NCBI GenBank assembly: GCA_963971305.1 | Contig: CAXARO010000184.1 | Location: forward strand, 87,001 to 151,000 | DNA: 64,000 nucleotides | DNA from: Arcuatula senhousia | Taxonomy: Eukaryota; Mollusca; Bivalvia; Mytilida; Mytilidae | Direction: 5' to 3' | Shown: one piece after another, positions 36,501 to 47,950 of the stretch | How positions within the stretch are numbered: position 1 is the first letter of the stretch | Layout of the letters: every line of letters starts with the position of its first letter | Notes under the pieces: model-generated | What the model was told of the DNA's origin: nothing | Databases searched by the model: none | What the model saw: only the letters and a program-made list of their open reading frames with translations | Translations under genes and position numbers: made by a program

Positions 36501-39248
36501 CTGATTTTGACTAAATATGATTAAAAGTAGTACATTTAACATGTTTTGACCACTTTCAGTGCAAAAATGTCAATTTTCACATTTTTGGAAAAAAGGGGGG
36601 ATGAACTATTAATTTCTTTATTTCTAATATCTGAGACCCTTAAATGGGTTAAATGTGTTGAAATAGTGTCATAAAGTTGATTTGACCTTGAAAAGTCAGT
36701 CAAGGTCATACGGTTACTCTGTATCTAAGACCGGTGTAAATTTCCTTTAAATCCATTCGCGTTCAATATTTTAGCAATTTTTTCTCATTTTGGGGTTTTA
36801 AGAGGTAGTAAAGACATTGGACAACTGATTAGCACTAAAAACATGACTAAAATATGAATAATTATGTAAAATATAGATCTGTATATGTAGTAACCCTTAA
36901 AATTCCATTTTGGTTAATTTGACCTTGACCTTTGACCTTGGATTTTGACATTTTTGGATGTAACATATGTCACCTAAGTTTAATGGTGAAGGTTCCAAGT
37001 CTCTATGACCAACGGTTTAAAAGATAAAAATTTTGACGCGTCGCGACACTTTTTGAACCTTAAACGCGTCAACAGGAAGTGATTTGAAATTTATCAAATT
37101 GGTCCATAGAGCTTGTTTATTAGTTCTTCAACACTTTGCATGCTTTAGTTTTTCTATTTTTATTGTAGTTTAGGAGGAGAAGAAGACACAAACTTTACGG
37201 TGTTAGGGGAGATAACTCCGTAACAATAAATAGTTCGCTTTCGCAGGGTAAATTGCGAAGAGTTTTTTTATGACCGATATACTACCTTAAATATCAATAT
37301 GATATGTCGCGAAACAAAAAATATTTTGGGGCGGCGGATGAAAAATAATAATAATAATAATAATAATCAGAAGAATTGCTAGAAGGTCTTTACGACCGTA
37401 GTCGTGAAAGACCTTAATAAAGACCGGTCAACATTTTTTCATCTGATTTTGACTAAATATGATTAAAAGTAGTACATTTAACATGTTTTGACCACTTTCA
37501 GTGCAAAAATGTCAATTTTCACATTTTTGGAAAAAAGGGGGGATGAACTATTAATTTCTTTATTTCTAATATCTGAGACCCTTAAATGGGTTAAATGTGT
37601 TGAAATAGTGTCATAAAGTTGATTTGACCTTGAAAAGTCAGTCAAGGTCATACGGTTACTCTGTATCTAAGACCGGTGTAAATTTCCTTTAAATCCATTC
37701 GCGTTCAATATTTTAGCAATTTTTTCTCATTTTGGGGTTTTAAGAGGTAGTAAAGACATTGGACAACTGATTAGCACTAAAAACATGACTAAAATATGAA
37801 TAATTATGTAAAATATAGATCTGTATATGTAGTAACCCTTAAAATTCCATTTTGGTTAATTTGACCTTGACCTTTGACCTTGGATTTTGACATTTTTGGA
37901 TGTAACATATGTCACCTAAGTTTAATGGTGAAGGTTCCAAGTCTCTATGACCAACGGTTTAAAAGATAAAAATTTTGACGCGTCGCGACACTTTTTGAAC
38001 CTTAAACGCGTCAACAGGAAGTGATTTGAAATTTATCAAATTGGTCCATAGAGCTTGTTTATTAGTTCTTCAACACTTTGCATGCTTTAGTTTTTCTATT
38101 TTTATTGTAGTTTAGGAGGAGAAGAAGACACAAACTTTACGGTGTTAGGGGAGATAACTCCGTAACCATAAATAGTTCGCTTTCGCAGGGTAAATTGCGA
38201 AGAGTTTTTTTATGACCGATATACTACCTTAAATATCAATATGATATGTCGCGAAACAAAAAATATTTTGGGGCGGCGGATGAAAAATAATAATAATAAT
38301 AATAATAATCAGAAGAATTGCTAGAAGGTCTTTACGACCGTAGTCGTGAAAGACCTTAATAAAGACCGGTCAACATTTTTTCATCTGATTTTGACTAAAT
38401 ATGATTAAAAGTAGTACATTTAACATGTTTTGACCACTTTCAGTGCAAAAATGTCAATTTTCACATTTTTGGAAAAAAGGGGGGATGAACTATTAATTTC
38501 TTTATTTCTAATATCTGAGACCCTTAAATGGGTTAAATGTGTTGAAATAGTGTCATAAAGTTGATTTGACCTTGAAAAGTCAGTCAAGGTCATACGGTTA
38601 CTTTGTATCTAAGACCGGTGTAAATTTCCTTTAAATCCATTCGCGTTCAATATTTTAGCAATTTTTTCTCATTTTGGGGTTTTAAGAGGTAGTAAAGACA
38701 TTGGACAACTGATTAGCACTAAAAACATGACTAAAATATGAATAATTATGTAAAATATAGATCTGTATATGTAGTAACCCTTAAAATTCCATTTTGGTTA
38801 ATTTGACCTTGACCTTTGACCTTGGATTTTGACATTTTTGGATGTAACATATGTCACCTAAGTTTAATGGTGAAGGTTCCAAGTCTCTATGACCAACGGT
38901 TTAAAAGATAAAAATTTTGACGCGTCGCGACACTTTTTGAACCTTAAACGCGTCAACAGGAAGTGATTTGAAATTTATCAAATTGGTCCATAGAGCTTGT
39001 TTATTAGTTCTTCAACACTTTGCATGCTTTAGTTTTTCTATTTTTATTGTAGTTTAGGAGGAGAAGAAGACACAAACTTTACGGTGTTAGGGGAGATAAC
39101 TCCGTAACAATAAATAGTTCGCTTTCGCAGGGTAAATTGCGAAGAGTTTTTTTATGACCGATATACTACCTTAAATATCAATATGATATGTCGCGAAACA
39201 AAAAATATTTTGGGGCGGCGGATGAAAAATAATAATAATAATAATAAT

Positions 39249-40767
39249 TAAAAAGTCATTTGTTCAGAGAACAAATGTGAGGTCTTTCCCTGTCTTATGT
39301 TTTTGTTATGGTATTTTATACAAGTACTAAAGACATTTGAGTCACTTTGTTTATGACAAGATGTTGCCAATTATTTTGATATAGGCTTCAGAATGAAGAT
39401 CAGGGGGCCTAGAGTCAGAAAAAGTATGGTTGCTAAGGACTTTTATTTCGGTTGCTATGGACTAAATGTCACTTCCGGTTGAAAAAAAACTTACATCTAA
39501 ACTCAGAAAGTAGTCTGGTTTAAGAATATGTATGGTTGCTATGGACTTTTCATTAAGGTTACCTTGTTGCTAGGGAATGACCTTGACCTATGACCTTTGA
39601 CCTTGGACTCAAATTGTAGCTCTTTGCATTCTAATTCATTTAAGTATACATGTTTACTATACTATCTGTTATGGTTTTCAAGTTATTGGCTAAAAACATG
39701 TCTCGCGAAACTTGTTTTGGCCGCCATTTTGGAACCGTTCAACCAAATTATGTACTGTTTGGGTTCAAATTGTAGGTAATTCAATTCTCTTTCAAATAAA
39801 CCCTATGTTTCATTCACCATCTTTTATGGTTAAAAAGTTATAAACAAAAAATCATTTTAAAAATACGAATCAAGGGCGATAACTCAAAAACGACAAGTTT
39901 TACGCTTTCGCACCTGAAACACTTTTTGTAGATTTCGACATGGCGAACATTTTTTCCATGTATTGTCAGCTTCAATTTTGTACGGTTTAAGTGTTATTTC
40001 ATAAAAACTGTTTACGGTGTCAGCCATTTTGAAAATGGCTGCCCGTAACCATTCGACTTTGGTCTTAAATTGAAGGAGATATAATGACGGTCACAAAAAA
40101 CCCATATGTTTACTATATTATCTCTGACGGTTTAAAAGTTATAAGCCAAAAACAGATAAGCCGAAACGCGTTAAGGGCCATAACTCGAAAACGGTTTGTC
40201 GTACAGTGTTCGACCCTTTATATCAAATAAAGGTCTAAATGAGACGAGTATTTTCCCCATTACATGTCTTCTTCAATTTTGTATGGTTTTTTAGCTATAC
40301 TGCAAACAAGGTGTATCATGACCTCTGACCTTGAGATTTGACCTTTGACCTTGACATTTTTTGATGTAACATATGTCACTTAGGATGATTGGTGAAGGTC
40401 CCAAGTCTCTAGGACTAACCGTTTTGAAGAAAAAAATTTTGACGTGTCACGACAGGTTTCGACTCAAAAACGCGTAACCAGGAAGTTGATCGAAAATTTT
40501 TTTTTTTCGTGATGACATGTTCCCATGAGTCCAGCAACATTTCCCACACTTTAAATTTTTGATATCAGTTACGGTTTCTGAGGTTATCTGATAACAAGGG
40601 TTTTTGGTCTGGGGCAGATAACTCCGTTACTAAAAATAGTTCGGTTTTCAGGTTGCGGTCAAGGCGAGTCTGGGTATGACCGAGTTAACGCAAGAAGTAT
40701 CGTAAAGATATGTCGCGACACTTTTGCGACATTCACAGCGGAAAAGAAGAAGAAAAATAATAATAAT
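39249..40767 (+). repeat. Module B2
   Basis: A near copy of B1: class II stem-loop at 39257-39277 (CATTTGTTC, AGA, GAACAAATG), the same body order, the YY1-like site at 39719-39731, the palindrome at 40021-40041, and a tail ending GCGGAAAAGAAGAAG and TAA repeats. Most differences from B1 are scattered single bases. The tail is more diverged, for example GACAGGTTTCGACTC replaces GACACTTTTCGGGTC, as in B3, which suggests an exchange between neighbouring modules. Confidence 0.9.
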
Positions 40768-42300
40768 TAAAATGCCATTTGTTCAGAGAACAAATGAGAG
40801 GTCTTTCCCTGTCTCTTGTCGCTCTGTCGCTTTAGCATGTTAGCATTATGGTGTCCAATACATGTACTATAGACAAATGAGTCAGTTCGTTTTCGATATG
40901 AGGTTACCAATAATTATCAAATAGGTTCCAGAATAAAGATCAAGGGGCCTAGTGTCAGAAAAAGGATGGTTGCTAAGGACATTTTGTTGGTTGCTATGGA
41001 CTAAGGGTTACTTCCGGTTGACAAATTTTAACTCTAAACTCGGAAAGTAGTCTTGGTTAAGAATATATATGGTTGCTATGGACTTTTCATAAATGTTACC
41101 TTGTTGCTAGGGAATGACCTTGACCCATGACCTTTGACCTTGGACTCAAATTGTAGGTCTTGGCATTCTGATTCATTTAAGTATACATGTTTACTATACT
41201 ATCTGTTATGGTTTTCAAGTTATGGGCAAAAAACGTGTTTCGCGAAACTTGTTTTGGCCGCCATTTTGGAACCAGTCAACCAAATCATACACTGTTTGGA
41301 CTCAAATTGTAGGTCTTTTAATTCTCTATCAAATGAACCCTACATTTCATTCACCATCTGTAACCGTTTAGAAGTTATAATTAAAAAACCATTTTTTAAT
41401 TACGAATCAAGGGCCGTAACTCAAAAACAACAAGTTTTACGCTTTCGCACCTGAAACATTTTTTGTAGCTTTCGTCGTGGCGAACATTTTTTCCATTTAT
41501 TGTCCGCTTAAATTTTTTACAGTTTTTGTGTTATACTCAAAAAACAATTTCCGATGGCGGCCATTTTGAAAATGGCTGTCCGTAGCCATGCGACTTTGGT
41601 TTTATATCGGAGGGCATAAGTTTATGGTCTCAAATAACCCATATGTTTACTATGGTATCTCGAACCGTTTTCAAGTTATGAGCCAAAAACCGTTTAACCG
41701 AAACGCGTTAAGGGCCATAACTCGAAAACGGTTTGTCGCACAGTGTTCAACCCTTTATATCAAATGAAGGTCTAAATGAGACGAGTATTTTCCCCATTAA
41801 ATGTCTGCTTAAGTTTTGTATGGTTTTTGAGGGAAATTGAAAACAAGGTGTACCATGACCTCTGACCTTGAGATTTGACCTTTGACCTTGACATTTTTAA
41901 ATGTAACATAATTATGTCATCCGTGATGATTGGTGAAGGTCCCAAGTCTCTAGGACTAACCGTTTTGAAGAAAAAATTTTTGACGTGTCGCGACAGGTTT
42001 CGACTCAAAAACGCGTAACCAGGAAGTTGTTCGGAAATTTTTTTTTTGATCTACAAATCATCCCTAGGAGTCAAATGACATTTTCCACTCTTTAGATTTT
42101 TGATACCGGTTACGGTTTCTGAGATTATCTGATAACAAGGGTTTTCGGTCTGGGGCAGATAACTCCGTTACTAAAAATAGATCGGTTTCGCAGGGTCAGT
42201 CAAGGCGAGTCAGGGTATGACCGAATAATGGTACCAAGTGTCGTAAAGTTATGTCGCGACACTTTTGTTATAGTGACCGCGGAAAAGAAGAAGAATAATA
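40768..42300 (+). repeat. Module B3
   Basis: A more diverged B module directly after B2. Class II stem-loop at 40776-40796, then GAGAGGTCTTTCCC. It keeps the TGGTTGCTAT phrases, the TGACCT cluster near 41115-41142, GGCCGCCATTTTG at 41256-41268, a GATGGCGGCCATTTTG region near 41554-41569, GGGCC(A/G)TAACTC boxes and the GGTGAAGGTCCCAAGTCTCT block. It ends GACCGCGGAAAAGAAG and AATAATAATT. The frames at 41134-41454 and 41772-42008 (minus strand) lie within repeat text and are not supported as genes. Confidence 0.85.
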
Positions 42301-43204
42301 ATTAAAATGCCATTTGTTCAGAGAACAAATGAGAGGTCTTTCCCGTAAAGTTGACCTATGACCTTTGACCTTTATCTTAAATTTAAGCTCTTTAATTATT
42401 GATAATCAAAATATATAAATTTACTATATTATATGTTACCGTTTAAATGTTATATTCAAGTAAATAATGCATAGGATGAGGTTTTTGGCCGCCATTTTGA
42501 AACCAGTCTACCGTTACATGTATTTCTTGGGCTTAAATGATAGGTCTTGTAAAGACGGTCATTTTTTATACACATGTCTATTATACAATCTTTTACGGTT
42601 TTCAAGTTATTGTCAAAAAACGTATTTCGCGAAAACCTGTTTCGGCCGCCATTTCGTAACCGCTCAACCGAATTATGCACTTCTTGTACTCAAATTGTAG
42701 GTCTTTTCAAGACGATCATTTTTTGTTCATATATTGTCTATACTATCTCTAACGGTTTTCGAGTTATAAGTAAAAAACCATTTGAAGACCGCCATTTTGG
42801 CAATGGTAAACGCAAAAAAAAATTTGACCAAAGATTCGTTATCAGGACCCTCAAATCTACCTGGAAACCAAATTTCATCAAAATCGGACAACTTTGACAT
42901 TTTGCGCCGAGTTTGCGCCATACGCGCGCAACCAGGAAGTAAATTACAGCATTCTTTTTGCATGATAAATCATCACCAGGATGTAAGCTACCATTTTCAC
43001 TAATCAGAATCTTGATAACTATTACTGTTTCTGAGCTCACCTGATAACAAGGGTAAACAGCGTTTTGCGCTATTGCGCAAAAACTAATAAGAGTTGGCGC
43101 TAACAGGCTTACTCAGTTCTGCTCCTGGCAGTGCTGAATAAGTGTGCCAAATTTCGTAAAAATCGGTCAAGAAACTTTTTTGACATCCGTGGCAGAAAAA
43201 AAAA
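42301..43204 (+). repeat. Module C1
   Basis: Class II stem-loop at 42311-42331 and GAGAGGTCTTTCCCGTAAA. The body contains three diverged internal repeats of roughly 140-160 bp, each with CTATTATAC(A/T)ATCT or similar, a GTTTTCAAGTTATT-like phrase and a YY1-like GCCGCCATTT site (42487, 42643, 42788). It then has one copy of the unit amplified in G1 (about 42835-42930), a CATGATAAATCATCACCAGG block in pieces, and a purine/TAA tail. Overlapping frames of 73-107 codons on both strands have no shared start or domain and look like chance frames. Confidence 0.85.
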
Positions 43205-43392
43205 ATAATAATAATCATAAGAAATACAGTAAGGTCTTTCCTTCAGAAAGGGAAAGACCTTAATAATAATAATAATAATAATCAGAAGAAATACAATAAG
43301 GTCTTTCCACTGTAGTGGGAAAGACCTTAATAATAATAACCATAAGAAATACAGTAAGGTCTTTCCACTGTAGTGGGAAAGACCTTAATAAT
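43205..43392 (+). repeat. Second cluster of bare class I hairpins
   Basis: Three hairpin-(TAA)n units lie at 43231-43261 (loop-proximal TTC/GAA), 43298-43328 and 43356-43386 (both ACT/AGT around GT). Leaders alternate between CATAAGAAATACAGTA and CAGAAGAAATACAATA. Each 3' arm has one extra base. They directly precede a complete A unit. Confidence 0.85.
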
Positions 43393-44330
43393 CAGAAGAA
43401 TTGCTAGAAGGTCTTTACGACCGTAGTCGTGAAAGACCTTAATAAAGACCGGTCAACATTTTTTCATCTGATTTTGACTAAATATGATTAAAAGTAGTAC
43501 ATTTAACATGTTTTGACCACTTTCAGTGCAAAAATGTCAATTTTCACATTTTTGGAAAAAAGGGGGGATGAACTATTAATTTCTTTATTTCTAATATCTG
43601 AGACCCTTAAATGGGTTAAATGTGTTGAAATAGTGTCATAAAGTTGATTTGACCTTGAAAAGTCAGTCAAGGTCATACGGTTACTCTGTATCTAAGACCG
43701 GTGTAAATTTCCTTTAAATCCATTCGCGTTCAATATTTTAGCAATTTTTTCTCATTTTGGGGTTTTAAGAGGTAGTAAAGACATTGGACAACTGATTAGC
43801 ACTAAAAACATGACTAAAATATGAATAATTATGTAAAATATAGATCTGTATATGTAGTAACCCTTAAAATTCCATTTTGGTTAATTTGACCTTGACCTTT
43901 GACCTTGGATTTTGACATTTTTGGATGTAACATATGTCACCTAAGTTTAATGGTGAAGGTTCCAAGTCTCTATGACCAACGGTTTAAAAGATAAAAATTT
44001 TGACGCGTCGCGACACTTTTTGAACCTTAAACGCGTCAACAGGAAGTGATTTGAAATTTATCAAATTGGTCCATAGAGCTTGTTTATTAGTTCTTCAACA
44101 CTTTGCATGCTTTAGTTTTTCTATTTTTATTGTAGTTTAGGAGGAGAAGAAGACACAAACTTTACGGTGTTAGGGGAGATAACTCCGTAACAATAAATAG
44201 TTCGCTTTCGCAGGGTAAATTGCGAAGAGTTTTTTTATGACCGATATACTACCTTAAATATCAATATGATATGTCGCGAAACAAAAAATATTTTGGGGCG
44301 GCGGATGAAAAATAATAATAATAATAATAA
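43393..44330 (+). repeat. Single A unit outside the arrays
   Basis: One complete A unit, apparently matching the A2 consensus through its full length, is flanked by hairpin units upstream and C2 downstream. It lies about 4.1 kb from the end of A2, across B2, B3 and C1. It has the hairpin, the everted TCAAGGTCA pair, the DR0/DR1 cluster and the (TAA)n end. Confidence 0.92.
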
Positions 44331-45240
44331 TTAAAGTGCCATTTGTTCAGAGAACAAATGAGAGGTCTTTCCCGTAAACCGACCTATGACCTTTGACCTT
44401 TTTCTTATAGTCAAGCTCTTGAATTACTGATAATAAATATATATATATTTACTATATTATCTGTAACCTTTAATTGTTAAATAGAAGTAAATAATGCACT
44501 GGATGATGTTTTTGGCCGCCATTTTGAAACCAGTCAACCATTACATGTACTTCTTGGGCTTAATGGATAGGTCTTGTCAAGACGGTCACTTTTCATACAC
44601 ATGTCTATTATACTATCTGTTACGGTTTTCAAGTTATTGGCAAAAAACATATTTCGTGAAAACCTGTTTCGGCCGCCATTTCGAAACCGCTCAACCGAAT
44701 CATGCACTTCTTGGACTCAAATTGTAGGTCTTTTCAAGACGATCATTTTTTGTTCATATATTGTCTATACTATCTCTAACGGTTTTCGAGTTATAAGCAA
44801 AAAACCGTTTGACGGCCGCCATTTTGGCAATGGTAAACGCAAAAAAATTTTCGATTGCATATTCGTAATCAGGACCCTCAAATCTACCTGGAAACCAAAT
44901 TTCATAAAAATCGGACAATTTTTACATTTTGCGCCAAGTTTGCGCCATACGCGCGAAACCAGGAAGTAAATTACAGCATTCATTTTGCATGATAAATCAT
45001 CACCAGGATGTAAGCAATCATTTTCACTAAACAGAATCTTTATAACTATTACCGTTTCTGAGCTCACCTGATAACAAGGGTAAACAGCGTTTTGCGCTAT
45101 TGCGCCAAAACTAAAAGGAGTTGGCGCTCACAGGCATACTCATTTCTATTCCTGGCAATGCTGAATAAGTGTGCCAAATAAAGATCGGTCAAGAAACTTT
45201 TTGCTCACGAGCGGCAGAAAAAAAAAGAATAATAATAATA
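44331..45240 (+). repeat. Module C2
   Basis: Class II stem-loop at 44340-44360 and GAGAGGTCTTTCCCGTAAA. The body and tail match C1 and C3: three YY1-like sites near 44514, 44671 and 44814, one G1-type unit near 44865-44945, and a GCGGCAGAAAA run into (TAA)n. Frames at 44494-44727, 44574-44969 and 44765-45067 (minus strand) parallel those in C1 and C3 by descent. Confidence 0.85.
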
Positions 45241-45257
45241 GGCCTAACGAATACAAT

Positions 45258-45287
45258 AAGGTCTTTCCTACGGAAGGGAAAGACCTT
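45258..45287 (+). repeat. Bare class I hairpin after C2
   Basis: Leader GGCCTAACGAATACAATA; arms AAGGTCTTTCCT and AGGGAAAGACCTT around ACGGA, with one extra base in the 3' arm. The same variant is at 682-711 and 58641-58670. Confidence 0.85.
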
Positions 45288-45897
45288 AACTAGGAGGACA
45301 ATTGTTTCGTAAACAATTGCTAAGGTCTTTCACGGAGGCACGTTTACAATTTTTTTATTCATCTGTTATGTTTAAATTGTTTTACATTAATTAGTAAAAT
45401 GTATATGTTGATTATGAGATGTTTGTACTTTTTTATTGTTTGAGAGACATTATGTTTATTTTATTTTTTTGTTCATTTTTAAAGAGCAACACTATTACAC
45501 TTTCAAAACAATTTGAACACTACAAAATATGAGTTACATTTTTAAGTTATCATGGGGATTTTCATATATACCTCTAGAAAGTTCTTGCTAACAAAATAAA
45601 ACAGTTTTTTTCTTGATAAATACAGGAACTTTGAATAATTTATAAAATAACTAAATCAGTCAAGGTAGGTGTTTAATGCCAAAATTGCTTACATGGTAAA
45701 CCAATTTACATCTTTAAAGGATTTGTAGGCTTTATATTTCATTGTGAGCTCGTTTTTATACTTGCAACTTAATTTGTTAATGTCTTTCGTTATGTTGTTT
45801 CAGACATGCGCCTTTTGATTCGTGATTTGTATTTCAATGTTAATTTAAGCTTAATTGCTTTAAATTAAAACGGTTAAGTAACGTTGGTGTGTATATG
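45288..45897 (+). other. Class II 5' end followed by single-copy sequence (start of segment H)
   Basis: A class II stem-loop (CAATTGTTT, CGT, AAACAATTG at 45299-45319) and AAGGTCTTTC open the segment. After about 45345 I see no match to any module in the window. The sequence is AT-rich without a plausible gene. Part of it (45773-45870, GTTAATGTCTTTCGTTATG onward) recurs as a diverged direct copy at 46850-46950. Confidence 0.6.
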
Positions 45898-46847
45898 TGA
45901 CTGAGCGAGTTGGTGTTTTACGCCCTTGCAACGCCATATAGGTTATTCAAAGGCGATGTACATGAAAAGAATGATAAAATGAACATGAAATGATGAAGAT
46001 AGATGAAACATGGGGATGGTGTATGAAACAAAGGATAGTAAATTTTGAAGAACCCCAGGAAAAAGGGAGAGGTGTGTAGGAACGAAAAATTTAATCTATG
46101 TGATGCACAACTTCGCGGTCCACATAGGGGTCTTTTACTTGCATGAAGCGTAGCACTCTCCACACATGATGGCCCACTATTATATACCTGAAAACCCCCG
46201 CGGGCGAGGGCCACCCTGCGCATCCTTCTTAGCATAGGAGATAATAGGAAGGAGTTTATTAGTTTACTTTTTCAATAATATTTTAAAAAACAAATATTAA
46301 ATGCAATAACTTGATATTACTTTTAACCATAACAACCATAAACAAACAGAAACGATTATTTGTCTTGGCATTACCACTAAGACAAAACAATATATTTTTG
46401 GCTAGTTTTAGGCGTAATTTCAGGTTACCAGAATAAATTATCGCCCCTTTGTTTACCGTTACGGAAAACCTGACCGCTGACCATAGTGCGCCAATGTGTG
46501 AGGAAAGTGCCGCACTTCATGCACGTAAAAGGGCCCCTTTTGTAACGCCAAGTAGTGCACCATTTAGGCTAAATCTATGGTCCCTATCCGCCTTGTCCAT
46601 TGTGGTTTTTCTAAATTGCCGTTTAACTGTGGGTTGTGTCGCGTACACTTATTCCACATCTCATTATATTTTCTATTTCCCCTTTTCCTGTGTGTCTTCA
46701 AAATTTACTGTATCCTTGTTTACCACCCTACCCCAGCTTTCATTTATCATCATCATTTCATGTTCATTTTATATCTTTTTCATGTTCATGGCCTTTAAAT
46801 AAGCTATATAGCGTTGCAAGGGCGTAAAACACCAACTCACTCACTCA
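45898..46847. mobile_element. Large inverted-repeat (foldback) structure
   Basis: The left end reads TGACTGAGCGAGTTGGTG, then TTTTACGCCCTTGCAACG. The right end is its reverse complement with two changes. Homology extends inward through both arms (about 45898-46200 and 46460-46847), including a GTGCATCACATAG-like box and a TTCATGCA(A/C)GTAAAAG box. The central spacer (about 46272-46460) resembles 47533-47730, outside the structure. Either this is one foldback element with captured sequence, or two copies of one MITE-like element in opposite orientation flanking genomic DNA. The GAGTGAGT...TTTTACGCC terminus resembles repeats I remember from molluscs (unverified). Frames in the arms on opposite strands give similar peptides because the arms are inverted copies. 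Confidence 0.65.
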
Positions 46848-47950
46848 TTTTTGTTAATGTCTTTCGTTATGATGTTCCTTTTTCGTTTTCTTCAGACATC
46901 ATTTGATTCGTGATTTGTACTTCATTTTTTAGCGATACATTTTAATAAAGCTTTATTGCAGTTAGTCGAAACGTCGAATTGACACTATTAATGTGAATTA
47001 ATTTTCCATTCAAGTTAAAAGATAAATGATGTTGCCACGAACATATCAGTTCTCTTCAATACCTTATAATCCTACTCCTAATATTCGGATTTAAAAAGGT
47101 TCTAATCAAAGAAGATTAACAACTACGATGTAAAATAGTCTAGTTCAATACTTTGAAAAAAACGACATGAGAATTTTAATGGTATTAGGCTAATACAAAT
47201 TTTGCAAACCAACTAACAAAATCAGATTGTTTAGACATGTTATATTGTTATATTACTCTGTATCAATTTCCCTTTAAGTATGTATAAATACACACTCAAA
47301 ATTAAAAATGGAAAGATTTTCTAATTTAAAAATGATAATAAAGGGAAACAATTTCTAATCATGTGTTTAAATCAACTATTTACAAACAGAATACTCGTAT
47401 TAAATGAAAGCACAAATACATTGAAAAAAGAGTTATAAAATACATAACAAACAGTTGTTTAGGTGTACAAATGGGGCCGTTTATCCTTCCAATAGCTATT
47501 TTTAATCACAAAATTCAGATGAATTCTGATTCTCTTCAATATTATTTTTAAAAATAATTTATTTGATGCAACAACTAGATACTACTTTTAACCACGCACC
47601 AAGCAGAAAACAAACAGAAAACAATCATATGTCTTGGCATTTCCACTTAAAAAAAAATTCATATTTTTCGGATAGTTTTTGACGTAGTCTCTAGTTACCA
47701 TATTGAGTTATCGCCCCTTTGTTTTTCGTTGTCCAATAATATAGTTCTTTTTAAAACTATAATATATCGTTCACAGATGTTCAGTGGTCTTTATTTAAAT
47801 TTGCTTTATCGCTTATGTGATAACTTACTGCTTAAACCTGTACCTAAAATTAAGCAAAGAAAGTCAATAACACCCGATTAAGCAAAGGAGTTATTTTCCC
47901 TACGCATGTCCTCATAAAAAGAGACTAAAGATATCCAAATAAAAACAAAC
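46848..47950. other. Single-copy AT-rich sequence (rest of segment H)
   Basis: No module match, no plausible gene and no RNA gene seen. It holds two diverged direct copies of nearby sequence: 46850-46950 (copy of 45773-45870) and 47533-47730 (copy of the foldback spacer 46272-46460, both ending TTATCGCCCCTTTGTTT). That last phrase is the reverse complement of the AAAGGGGCGATAA-type box of the modules, so an old module in minus orientation is possible. Confidence 0.5.

Larger units (their letters stand above)
19165..39248 (+). repeat. Satellite array A2: 20 A units, one interrupted
   Basis: Units begin at 19165, 20107, 21049, 21991, 22933, 23875, 24817, 25759, 26701, 27643, 28585, 30774, 31716, 32658, 33600, 34542, 35484, 36426, 37368 and 38310. 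Every spacing is exactly 942 bp except the unit at 28585, which holds a 1,247-bp insertion (942 + 1247 = 2189). I saw only a few single-base variants: GCAAATTTTTC in place of GCAATTTTTTC in units 27643 and 28585, CGTAACCATA in unit 37368, and CTTTGTATC in unit 38310. None of the 5-bp insertions or CTCCATAAC variants of A1 occur. The array ends at (TAA)n joined to the class II hairpin of B2. Confidence 0.95.

Noticed and set aside
5323..39248. Helitron or Helentron identity for the modules
   Set aside because: Hairpins and microsatellites recall non-autonomous Helentrons, but I see no TC/CTRR termini, no RepHel protein and the hairpin is at the wrong end for the reading direction. Left open, not called.
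41134..41454. Frame of 106 codons in B3, with shorter versions in B1 and B2
   Set aside because: Starts inside a TGACCT cluster and passes through repeat text. B1 and B2 break it at 60 codons. Similar to the other copies by descent only.
5323..44330. CRISPR array
   Set aside because: Repeats are 827-957 bp modules without short repeat/spacer structure, in apparent animal DNA.
45918..46802. Frames of 105 (minus) and 117 (plus) codons
   Set aside because: They lie in the two arms of the inverted repeat and mirror each other. Hydrophobic content comes from T-rich DNA. No known domain seen.
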